From JAPLCX01 sp964460305 (GTDB lineage Bacteria > Auribacterota > Tritonobacteria > UBA1439): a stretch of DNA of 5,643 bases. The notes beneath the pieces were generated by a model, which did no database searches, was not told the DNA's origin, and saw nothing but the letters and a program-made list of their open reading frames with translations. Each line of letters begins with the position of its first letter. Within the stretch, counting starts at the first letter, position 1. Position numbers and translations under genes: made by a program. Positions 1-5,130 of this stretch are shown here, one piece after another. The stretch covers positions 1 through 5,643 of the forward strand of contig CAYWRA010000126.1 of NCBI GenBank assembly GCA_964460305.1, in the 5' to 3' direction.

Positions 1-1549
1 CTACGTTCAAGATTATCCGAATATCGGGATCAGCAGGAATGTTAACAGGAATGCTCTTAACATTGATCGCATACCGATGCCAGGTTCCCTCCCCGTCCGC
101 TACCTTATTCTTACTAGTAGCCGCCCACATGATATTTAGCACGGAATTAAGATAGACGTTGGGATTAGTAGCCATACCAGGTTCGGGGTGAGCAACAACA
201 TAATTAATGCGATCGACCAATACATCGTAACAGCTTTGAGACTCAGATCTGCAAGGATAAGTACTGCCCCATTCCTTGGGGCAACCGGCCACTACCACAA
301 GAGCACTCGATGGGTCTCCAGGCACTCTCCCCCGTTCTCTTTCATCCCGCCCCGTTGCCTCGATGCAGGTGACAGCGTCCTTGCTGAATATGTGGTAAAT
401 ACCCGCACCCAGGCTGTCACTTTTTGCGTAGTTTATCAGCGAATCTATATCCGTCCCAATATGCATTATCCCCAATAAACTTAACGTCAGCGCCTTACAG
501 CACTTATTATTGCAGTCCCAACAATAATCACCAGAAGCACCTGCGCTTAGAGGTCCCGCGGCATGCCCAAGAAAACCCAGCCCCGCATCATTTATGCTGA
601 CTGCCGCGGTAATTCGACCGGGTACGGTCAACTCAACGACCTTCCTGGGTACCGGTGTCCCATCTCCAACAGTCGGCTCTCTCGAAATCACCAGGCCGCT
701 TTGCCAAAGAAGCTTATCCCCCTCTGTACCATTATATGTGCACTCCGTGTTGCGGCCTACAAGCCGATTGCCTGTACCCCAATGAGAGAAGCTGCTACAA
801 GATGTAAACCATGCGAAGGCGTTCATAACAAAGATGTCTTGCTCCGTAAGAATAACTACGTTAACCGGAAGAGTAGGGTCATCAGCTCTGTAGCGAGCAT
901 TGATACCATCCTTTATACCCTTCATCTCATCCTCTATCTCAGGGGGTATGGCTAGGTAATCATACCAATCCCAATATCCCAGTTTATCACCTAGAACAGG
1001 GTATACCTTTTTGTCCCACAGATTCTTTATCTCATGTGCCAATGCCCAGCCGTGTGCATATCCCATTTCATAGAAAGTCCCTTTCAATTTTAGGAGTACC
1101 TTCGGCTTTCCATCAGGATATGGCGTTGGTATGCCCTCAGTACCAGTATACGGGGTAGGATGCCTATACAACTTCGACTGACCGTTTCCCACTGGGATAC
1201 CCTCGCACTCAAGTTGTCCGAAAGTAGCCCAATTTACATTATCTGTCGGGGGCCAAACCGAAGGGAGAGAAACCTCCATTGCCAGCGGTTCTGGCTGAGT
1301 AATACTCAGAGCCCGCTGCCGCAGCTCCTTCGCAGCGGAGGTTAACTTTGCGATGGGCGTGGAAGTAGACGTCGGGGTGGGAGTCGGCGGAGATTTTGTG
1401 GTGGTGCTTATTCCCTCTCCGGCGTGATTATTTTTGGTTATTCCCAACCAGGTATAGATACGGTCAAGCCCTGGAATCGTCAGTGCATAACCGGAACATA
1501 CGCAAGCCATGAATACCAAGGCCGTCAACGCGATAACTCTTTTAGCCAT
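1..1549 (-). CDS. Exported C45-type Ntn-hydrolase (AAT/IAT-like acyltransferase or amidase), 5' part; continues past the left edge
   Basis: The frame stays open for 516 codons from the ATG at 1549-1547 and leaves the window with no stop, so the C-terminus is missing. The start has a good ribosome site (AAAGGA, about 5 bases upstream). Residues 1-22 are a Sec signal peptide: K3-R4, a hydrophobic core, then likely cleavage after GYA (22). A Thr/Pro-rich linker follows at about 48-65. At 157-168 GTFYEMGYAHGW matches the N-terminal 'Y-E-x-G-x-x-H-G' signature of C45 and phospholipase-B-like proteins. At 251-269 CSSFSHWG then GRNTE matches the C45 core, where the Cys becomes the N-terminal nucleophile after self-cleavage. 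C251 is therefore the predicted nucleophile, and E269 stands where the family usually has Asp. NDAGL (about 320-324) fits the family's NExGL strand. By family knowledge it cleaves or transfers an acyl group on an amide outside the cytoplasm; the substrate is unknown. A Cys cluster (C343, C346, C350, C351) is unusual. A phospholipase-B-like enzyme is the main alternative. Confidence 0.72.
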   Translation of the reverse strand, partial: MAKRVIALTALVFMACVCSGYALTIPGLDRIYTWLGITKNNHAGEGISTTTKSPPTPTPTSTSTPIAKLTSAAKELRQRALSITQPEPLAMEVSLPSVWPPTDNVNWATFGQLECEGIPVGNGQSKLYRHPTPYTGTEGIPTPYPDGKPKVLLKLKGTFYEMGYAHGWALAHEIKNLWDKKVYPVLGDKLGYWDWYDYLAIPPEIEDEMKGIKDGINARYRADDPTLPVNVVILTEQDIFVMNAFAWFTSCSSFSHWGTGNRLVGRNTECTYNGTEGDKLLWQSGLVISREPTVGDGTPVPRKVVELTVPGRITAAVSINDAGLGFLGHAAGPLSAGASGDYCWDCNNKCCKALTLSLLGIMHIGTDIDSLINYAKSDSLGAGIYHIFSKDAVTCIEATGRDERERGRVPGDPSSALVVVAGCPKEWGSTYPCRSESQSCYDVLVDRINYVVAHPEPGMATNPNVYLNSVLNIMWAATSKNKVADGEGTWHRYAINVKSIPVNIPADPDIRIILNV

Positions 1550-1601
1550 ATTTCCTTTCCCCATCCCCCGCCTCACAATCTGTAGAACTACGCATCACGC
1601 C

Positions 1602-1668
1602 TCAATCGCCCCCCTACGCCCTACTCCCCACACCGATACCCCCCTTCTTTGGGGCTTTGCCCCCCCAT
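1602..1668. repeat. Direct repeat copy 1 (partner at 2635-2700)
   Basis: The core at 1611-1668 matches 2643-2700 at 56 of 58 positions; the mismatches are 1640 (C against G) and 1664 (C against A). A further TCAATC to the left is shared if one small indel is allowed. The repeat contains a hairpin made of GGGGC-TTT-GC(C) and an alternative CCCC-TTCTTT-GGGG pairing. This copy lies about 50 bases upstream of the C45 gene's start and upstream of the RelE-type TA pair. The same orientation in both copies makes them possible sites of homologous recombination or slippage. Confidence 0.9.
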
Positions 1669-1712
1669 GCGGCAGGGTCCGCCTTTGGCGGAGGGTTTGC
1701 TTGCCTGCCGCA
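1668..1712. repeat. Nested GC-rich palindrome (REP-like hairpin)
   Basis: An outer stem of 9 bp (TGCGGCAGG 1668-1676 with CCTGCCGCA 1704-1712) encloses an inner perfect 6-bp stem (TCCGCC 1678-1683, loop TTT, GGCGGA 1687-1692). A competing stem pairs GCCTG (1703-1707) with CAGGC (1722-1726). It begins exactly where direct-repeat copy 1 ends. It has no T-run, so it is not a classical intrinsic terminator. It resembles dispersed extragenic palindromes, but its copy number cannot be judged from one window. Confidence 0.7.
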
Positions 1713-1737
1713 GCCTTGGCACAGGCGGGCGTCCCCC

Positions 1738-1766
1738 TTGAAATACCCCTAACTGTGTGCTAATCT
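1738..1766 (+). promoter_or_regulatory. Candidate sigma-70-type promoter for the RelE-type TA pair
   Basis: TTGAAA (1738-1743) and TAATCT (1761-1766) are separated by 17 bases. A TG one base before the -10 box (TGC-TAATCT) gives an extended -10 look that partly makes up for the weak hexamer (3 of 6). It lies 42 bases upstream of the antitoxin start. This rests on pattern matching only. Confidence 0.35.
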
Positions 1767-1808
1767 CTTTACGTATCCTTAGTGACCTGACAACCACGGA
1801 GGCAACAA

Positions 1809-2075
1809 ATGCTATCACTGCTAAAAGCCCTCACCGAAGAAAAGGTGATTTTGCTCGATCGCTCTGCGAAAGCGAAACTTCCTTTTACCCTGGAAGGGAT
1901 CGTTCGACTGGTTGACAAAGAAGGCAACACACTGGCCCTTTTGTTGGACAGAGGAACCCTGGAAGAACTGGAAGAAGATATCGAAGCAACGAACCCCGAT
2001 TTTCTCGCTTCCCTTGAGAAATCCCGCCGGTCGGGCAAAGTCAGTGGGGAAGCAGTAAAAGCAGGGCCGCGATGA
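1809..2075 (+). CDS. Antitoxin of a RelE/ParE-type type II TA pair
   Basis: This 88-residue protein starts at an ATG six bases after a perfect GGAGG (1798-1802). Its stop overlaps the toxin start in ATGA (2072-2075), the usual translational coupling of TA operons. The assignment rests on position and on the C-terminal half. There an acidic stretch (LEELEEDIEATNP, 51-63) leads into FLASLEKSRRSGKVSGEAVK (65-84), which is the style of toxin-wrapping tail seen in RelB/Phd antitoxins. The N-terminal half (KVILLDRSAKAKLPFTLEG and a strand-rich LVDKEGNTLALLLD) does not show the usual Phd/YefM or ribbon-helix-helix DNA-binding pattern. By family knowledge it would bind and block the toxin downstream and may repress the operon. 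Whether this variant binds DNA is unclear. A long minus-strand frame (1769-2419) overlaps it and is taken as a shadow. Confidence 0.75.
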   Translation: MLSLLKALTEEKVILLDRSAKAKLPFTLEGIVRLVDKEGNTLALLLDRGTLEELEEDIEATNPDFLASLEKSRRSGKVSGEAVKAGPR

Positions 2076-2323
2076 TCGACTATAATTTCACCAGAGTTGC
2101 CCACAAGGAATTTCTCAGGACCCCGCAAAGCATCCAGAAAAGAATCATAGAAAAACTTGAGTTCTATCTCGCCCAACCCAATCCCCTCTCCTTTGCTCAA
2201 AAGATCGTCTCCACCCAATCCACCTATAGATTTCGAGTCGGTGATTACCGCGTTGTTTTTGACTGGGAGGAAGATAGTATTTTGATCCTCAGAATAGGTC
2301 ATCGCAGGGATATCTACCGCTGA
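2072..2323 (+). CDS. RelE/ParE-superfamily toxin (likely mRNA endonuclease)
   Basis: An 83-residue basic protein of normal RelE size, coupled to the antitoxin by a 4-base overlap. The N-terminal helices (KEFLRTPQSIQKRIIEKLEFYL, about 12-33) are followed by the family's core: YRFRVGDYRVVF (52-63), a short acidic turn (DWEED), and ILRIGHRRDIYR (72-83). R53, R55 and R60, and the H77-R78-R79...Y82 ending, are typical of RelE-like toxins that cut mRNA in the ribosomal A site. ParE-like gyrase poisons share the fold, so the target is not certain from sequence. All expected core elements are present and there is no internal stop, so it looks functional. No terminator is visible after its TGA. Confidence 0.88.
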   Translation: MIDYNFTRVAHKEFLRTPQSIQKRIIEKLEFYLAQPNPLSFAQKIVSTQSTYRFRVGDYRVVFDWEEDSILILRIGHRRDIYR

Positions 2324-2532
2324 TAAAACCGCCCCTGTCATCACAACGGTCGTAAATAAACCCTTCTTAATAACTGCGCTCATCTGCGTTACCATACAAT
2401 TTTCAACATTTCTATCCATGGATTAACACGGATTAAAACCACGGCGTAAAGTTGAAAGCAAAAAGTTCGAAGCGCAGCTACATCTCTGGGCTTTCGGCTT
2501 TGAACCTTAGCCTGTTTTTACATCCCCTGAAA

Positions 2533-2580
2533 GGGCCCCTTAGGGGCGTGAAATCTCCCGAAGGGATCCCGTTGGGACGT
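2533..2580. repeat. Tandem small hairpins with a GTGAA tail
   Basis: GCCCC-TTA-GGGGC (2535-2547) is followed by GTGAA. Then come TCCC-GAA-GGGA and TCCC-GTT-GGGA, the second again followed by CGTGAA. Two units thus share the plan hairpin plus C-GTGAA. A related piece, GGGCCCCTTT then AGGGCGTG, occurs at 4951-4968, where it matches 2533-2550 apart from one inserted T and one missing G. This suggests a small dispersed palindromic family, not a terminator. Confidence 0.55.
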
Positions 2581-2634
2581 GAATGCAACCTCTGCCTCTT
2601 CGAATCCTCTACATCCTCTTTGGGATTTGGGAAT

Positions 2635-2700
2635 TCAATCTGCCCCTACGCCCTACTCCCCACACCGATACGCCCCTTCTTTGGGGCTTTGCCCCACCAT
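2635..2700. repeat. Direct repeat copy 2 (partner at 1602-1668)
   Basis: Its core (2643-2700) differs from copy 1 at two of 58 positions. It lies 36 bases beyond the stop of the surface-protein gene. On that gene's strand it forms GGGGC-AAA-GCCCC, which could act as a weak 3'-end structure, though no U-run follows. TTTGGGA-type heptamers flank it on both sides, unlike copy 1. Confidence 0.9.
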
Positions 2701-2736
2701 ACACTCTTCTTTGGGATTTGGAGTTTGGGATTTTCC

Positions 2737-4260
2737 TCACATCCCCCCCCCCCACACATCTATGACACCACTCTTGCCGTCGAAATCCTCCAGGGCCTTG
2801 CCGACGACGGCGCCCAACACCGGCTGCTCGGCTTTCTGCGCATGGCCCTCAATCATCGAAGTAGTGAGCATATCGCCGGCCTTGATTTTACCGATGACCT
2901 TGCAAGGTACCTTACCGGCCAATGCAATATATTGCCCCTTCTCCTCACTCGCCATTTTAACGGCGGGGCTCGTTGATATGATCCCGGCAAGGCGAGTATC
3001 GTTCTCCTTCGCGCATGGAATAACCCCGTCCTTACTAATCACCACGACCGTTCCCGGTTCGAGTTTGGAGATTTCCTTTCGCTCGATCATGGCCTTCTTT
3101 TCCGCGTCGGGTAGATCCGGCTTGGATATCTTGTCTCTCAGTTCTTTGCTCGATAGCTCATAATCCGGGTGAACAATCAGCTTCTCGGCAAGATCGGCAT
3201 TGGGGCAGGAGTAATTGATTCCGCGAATAGTACCATCTACATCGAGTTTATACCCAGGGTCCGTCTTGCCGATACCGACGTTGCCTGACGTATCAATCCG
3301 CACTCGCTCGCTACCATCGGTACCAATGGCAATGGGTCTTGCCGTCTTTGTTCCGCCTTTGTCTGTGAAGATGTTGAATGCTCCCGAAACAGGCCAATTT
3401 ATATTCAGATAGCCGCGACTGTAATTGGTACGTCCCGTGTCATTGGTCTCATATACTTCGATCGCTGCCGTACTGCCCGTACCTCCTGGAAAAACTCTCA
3501 AACCACCCCCACTATTGCCCGATCCTTGCAGTACTAACTGCGTGTTTGTTGGGTTTGAGCCAACAACATTCAATGTCGCTACTGGAATTGTTGTCCCAAT
3601 TCCAACATTCCCCGAAGCAAAAAGATTAGTAAAATAGCCAGTACCCGCAGTTGTCGTCCCTATGCTCCCAGGCGCAGCCCAGTTGATGCGGTTGCTATCG
3701 ATCATGCCCGTGGTGATCTTCGAGGCGGACAAACTTGCGACCTTGCCATCGGTGATCGCTCCGTCGCTTATCTTATCAACGGTAACACTATTGGACGCTA
3801 ACGAGCTCACACCAATCGCCCCATTCTCAACCGTAGCGGCCCGAAGCGCATACGCCGCACTCGCAAGCTCATGGCGCGGAGTAAGGATTTCATATGACCC
3901 GGAATGGTCAACCGCCACCTCCAACCAATATGTATCAACAAAAGTGAGCGTCCCTAAATCGATCGGCTGGATAGACCCCAGGAGGACGTTGAATAATCCA
4001 TTGCTCACAATAACCTTGGAGCTGTCTTTCCATTCTTCTGTCCATAGAGCCGTTCCCCCCGAGGCTGAAGTATATATCTGGAACCTCATCTGATATTGTC
4101 CGGACAGGGGCGTCCCATTCGAATCTGTGAGCACTCCCTGATAACTAATCTTCCTCGGGATTGCAGCCGTCGACTCGGAGATGCAGAAAATACTGCATAA
4201 AACCACCATGCCAACCATGCCGAATAAGTTCCTCCGGCTTCTACTCCGGAATATTTGCAT
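2737..4260 (-). CDS. Exported surface/fibre-like protein with VGIGTT-type motifs and a phage-tail-like C-terminal domain
   Basis: 507 residues, with an ATG preceded by AAAGGAG seven bases upstream. Residues 1-33 are a signal peptide: an Arg-rich n-region (RSRSRRNLF), a hydrophobic core (GMVGMVVLCSIFCI) and likely cleavage after the STAA region. SRRNLF loosely resembles a Tat motif. Mature domains: about 34-143 is the 'IPRKISYQGVLTD.NGTPLSG...F.IY...GGTALW' beta domain, ending LASAAYALRA, common in large environmental surface proteins. 144-200 is Ser/Thr/Ala-rich. GNVGIGTT...LNVVG (217-234) and GNVGIGKTDPGYKLDVDG (326-343) are the repeated motif of tail-fibre-like proteins. A charged helix (about 368-397) leads into a C-terminal domain (EPGTVVVIS...AGIISTSP...IALAGKVPCKVIG.IKAGDMLTTS, about 400-490) like those next to fibre or chaperone/peptidase endings. 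No enzyme motif is seen. Its job is probably structural or adhesive at the cell surface; this is inferred. The last codons lie in an 11-G tract. Confidence 0.82.
   Translation of the reverse strand: MQIFRSRSRRNLFGMVGMVVLCSIFCISESTAAIPRKISYQGVLTDSNGTPLSGQYQMRFQIYTSASGGTALWTEEWKDSSKVIVSNGLFNVLLGSIQPIDLGTLTFVDTYWLEVAVDHSGSYEILTPRHELASAAYALRAATVENGAIGVSSLASNSVTVDKISDGAITDGKVASLSASKITTGMIDSNRINWAAPGSIGTTTAGTGYFTNLFASGNVGIGTTIPVATLNVVGSNPTNTQLVLQGSGNSGGGLRVFPGGTGSTAAIEVYETNDTGRTNYSRGYLNINWPVSGAFNIFTDKGGTKTARPIAIGTDGSERVRIDTSGNVGIGKTDPGYKLDVDGTIRGINYSCPNADLAEKLIVHPDYELSSKELRDKISKPDLPDAEKKAMIERKEISKLEPGTVVVISKDGVIPCAKENDTRLAGIISTSPAVKMASEEKGQYIALAGKVPCKVIGKIKAGDMLTTSMIEGHAQKAEQPVLGAVVGKALEDFDGKSGVIDVWGGGM
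2743..2753 (-). repeat. Homopolymer G11 tract at the 3' end of the surface-protein gene
   Basis: Eleven C on the plus strand, so eleven G in the coding strand, encode W-G-G-G just before the final Met and TGA. Tracts of this length are prone to replication slippage. Losing one G opens a frame to a TAG at 2648-2646, about 30 further residues. Gaining one opens a frame to a TAG at 2611-2609, about 40 further residues. Both extensions read through direct-repeat copy 2. Confidence 0.85.
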
Positions 4261-4476
4261 AATCCACTCCTTTCATAACTAATACGACAATAGGAAGATG
4301 CGGATTATCCAATAACTCTTTCAGCAATGCAAGGAAAAACTTTTAGGCAAAATTTAGGATCATAGACAAACAGCAAGGAACCGTGGATTCTGCGGATAGA
4401 AGGTCTTGTACTACAACGTGAGATCACCCCTTTTTATTTTGTGATATGCTGGGGATAAACAAGCGGAGGACTAACA
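4261..4476. other. Divergent intergenic region between the surface-protein gene and hicB
   Basis: These 216 bases carry control signals for both directions: a candidate minus-strand promoter (4304-4332), the AAAGGAG ribosome site of the surface gene, and the GGAGGA site of hicB (4465-4470, six bases before its ATG). An AT-rich run at 4431-4440 is followed by TATGCT (4445-4450), a possible -10 box for hicB, but no acceptable -35 lies at the right distance. I see no gene here. Confidence 0.6.
4304..4332 (-). promoter_or_regulatory. Candidate sigma-70-type promoter of the surface-protein gene
   Basis: Read on the minus strand, TTGCAT (4332-4327) and GATAAT (4309-4304) are exactly 17 bases apart. 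The -10 box matches TATAAT at five of six positions; the -35 is weak, keeping only TTG. Transcription would start near 4297 and leave a leader of about 37 bases containing the AAAGGAG site. Confidence 0.38.
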
Positions 4477-4686
4477 ATGTGTAAATTCAAAGTGGTCTTG
4501 GAACGCTGTGACGAAGGCGGCTTTGTGGTTTCCTGCCCCGCTCTTCCCGGATGTCATTCTCAAGGGGAGACCGAAAAGGAAGCGCTTATAAACATCAAAG
4601 AAGCTATTCTCGGATGTCTGGAGGTATTGAACGATAAGGCAATGGCTAAAAGAGAGGAAGGCAGGGTGCTTGAGGTCGCTCTATGA
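4477..4686 (+). CDS. hicB: HicB-family antitoxin
   Basis: A 69-residue protein, translated from an ATG six bases after GGAGGA. It has the HicB fold signature: a first strand (FKVVLERCDEGGFVVSCPALPGC, 4-26) with the diagnostic 'GGFVVxCPALPGCxSQG', followed by ETEKEALINIKEAILGCLEVL (31-51), the helix that completes this degenerate RNase H-like domain. HicB binds and neutralises HicA. The length fits the short HicB type with only the partner-binding domain; no C-terminal helix-turn-helix or Arc-like DNA-binding domain follows, so autoregulation may need another factor. Its TGA overlaps the hicA start in ATGA (4683-4686), so the order is antitoxin first. The paired toxin is broken, so this antitoxin may now be an orphan, or may still guard against HicA proteins encoded elsewhere. 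Confidence 0.9.
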   Translation: MCKFKVVLERCDEGGFVVSCPALPGCHSQGETEKEALINIKEAILGCLEVLNDKAMAKREEGRVLEVAL

Positions 4687-4916
4687 GCAAGCTTCCTTTC
4701 ATCTCCGGCTGACTGGTCAAAGCGTTTCAACGGGCCGGCTGGGTATTCGCCAGGCAGCGCGGCAGTCACATGATTATGATCAAAGAAGGAATGGAAGTGA
4801 CTCTCTCCATTCCCAATCATCGGGAACTCAAGAGACCTCTTCTTAAACATCTGATCAAAGATGCCGGATTAAATGAGGATGATTTTATCCGCTATCTCAA
4901 AAAGAAAAAACCATAG
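4683..4916 (+). pseudogene. hicA: HicA toxin with a premature TGA at codon 10
   Basis: Overlapping the hicB stop by four bases, the frame reads MSKLPFISG, then TGA (4710-4712), then continues with no other break to TAG at 4914-4916. Beyond the stop the complete HicA fold is present: LVKAFQRAGWVFARQRGSH (11-29), with the catalytic His expected at H29 in the G-S-H motif; then the strands around MIMIKEGMEVTLSIP (30-44), NHRELKRPLLKHLIKDAG (45-62), and a basic tail. Total length would be 77 residues, normal for HicA, a ribosome-independent mRNA interferase. Family members usually carry a charged residue after SG, so a single base change (for example CGA or AGA to TGA) explains the stop. Restarting at the internal ATGs (codons 30 or 32) would lose H29 and the first helix, so a restart product should be inactive. 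Intact neighbours end with TGA, which argues against recoding of the whole genome. Confidence 0.88.
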
Positions 4917-5095
4917 CGCAGAACCCACGCAAGTATGCAATCCCTCCACGGGGCCCCTTTAGGGCGTGCGCTTCATGGTAAAAAATCAACAATTCAGTTG
5001 CGGAAAGTTGTGATTTCTTATCACCTAAAATGTCATAGATAAAGATAACCGGCAAAATGGGGGATGCTCTCACCCTGTTCCTACCCGAAATACCA
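4917..5095. other. Intergenic stretch between hicA and the higBA promoter
   Basis: I find no gene in these roughly 180 bases. They contain the second copy of the GGGCCCCTT-AGGGCGTG palindrome (4951-4968) and a short inverted repeat, GTGAT-TTCTT-ATCAC (5010-5024), whose role is unknown. No T-tailed hairpin is visible after hicA. The surroundings suggest decayed intergenic DNA. Confidence 0.55.
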
Positions 5096-5124
5096 TTGAC
5101 ATGCCTACGCCATTGGCGTATATT
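5096..5124 (+). promoter_or_regulatory. Near-consensus promoter of the higBA-like operon
   Basis: TTGACA (5096-5101, perfect -35) and TATATT (5119-5124, five of six for -10) stand at the ideal spacing of 17 bases. Transcription should begin around 5130-5132, at the ATG of the toxin (5131). This is the strongest promoter in the window. It also rules out the upstream in-frame ATG at 5101, which lies inside the -35 box. Confidence 0.82.
5106..5120. promoter_or_regulatory. Perfect 15-bp palindrome between -35 and -10: candidate HigA operator
   Basis: TACGCCA-T-TGGCGTA is a perfect inverted repeat with 7-base arms and a one-base centre. It fills the promoter spacer and touches the first two bases of the -10 box. 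A repressor dimer here would block RNA polymerase. In higBA systems the Xre-type antitoxin, alone or in complex with the toxin, commonly represses its own promoter, so the protein from 5445 onward is the natural candidate ligand. Binding is inferred, not shown. Confidence 0.72.
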
Positions 5125-5130
5125 GATGTT

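Larger units (their letters stand above)
2324..2736. other. Gene-free stretch made of short repeats and small palindromes
   Basis: I find no credible gene here. In order it holds: two adjacent decamers GATTAACACG and GATTAAAACC (2421-2440) within a GGATTAA/CCACGG text of a kind often dispersed in environmental genomes; a run of small hairpins at 2533-2580; TTTGGGA-type heptamers at 2618-2631 and 2709-2734; and direct-repeat copy 2 (2635-2700) between the heptamer blocks. A minus-strand reading from about 2383 gives a signal-peptide-like start (MSAVIKKGLFTTVVMTGAVLSA) but has no ribosome site and continues only as antisense of the toxin. Confidence 0.6.

Noticed and set aside
188..955. Plus-strand frames of 63-130 codons inside the left region
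   Set aside because: They are antisense to the continuous 516-codon C45-type frame, and their sequences match no family I know.
1769..2419. 216-codon minus-strand frame opposite the RelE-type TA pair, with a signal-peptide-like stretch near its start
   Set aside because: It is antisense to two well-supported overlapping genes with strong ribosome sites, has no ribosome site of its own, and its body is low-complexity Ser/Arg sequence.
1602..2700. CRISPR array or insertion sequence built on the 58-bp repeat
   Set aside because: There are only two copies about 1 kb apart, with no regular spacers, no terminal inverted repeats and no transposase.
2452..3163. Plus-strand frames of up to 194 codons over the 3' end of the surface-protein gene
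   Set aside because: They are shadows of the minus-strand gene and of the TTTGGGA heptamer DNA; they are rich in Pro, Ser and Leu with no domain pattern.
4710..4712. Genome-wide recoding of TGA as an amino acid
   Set aside because: TGA ends both hicB and the toxin, antitoxin and surface-protein genes at their expected ends, so it acts as a stop here.
4560..4850. 96-codon minus-strand frame over hicB and hicA
   Set aside because: It is antisense to two recognisable TA genes and has no family resemblance.
4423..5024. GTGAT/ATCAC inverted repeats at 4423-4445 and 5010-5024 as shared operators
   Set aside because: Arms are only five bases with different loop lengths, and chance occurrence is likely; neither is well placed on a clear promoter.
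5101..5130. Ten-residue N-terminal extension of the HigB-like toxin from the ATG at 5101
   Set aside because: That ATG overlaps the -35 box, the extension would be encoded by promoter and operator DNA, and the family normally begins at the ATG at 5131.
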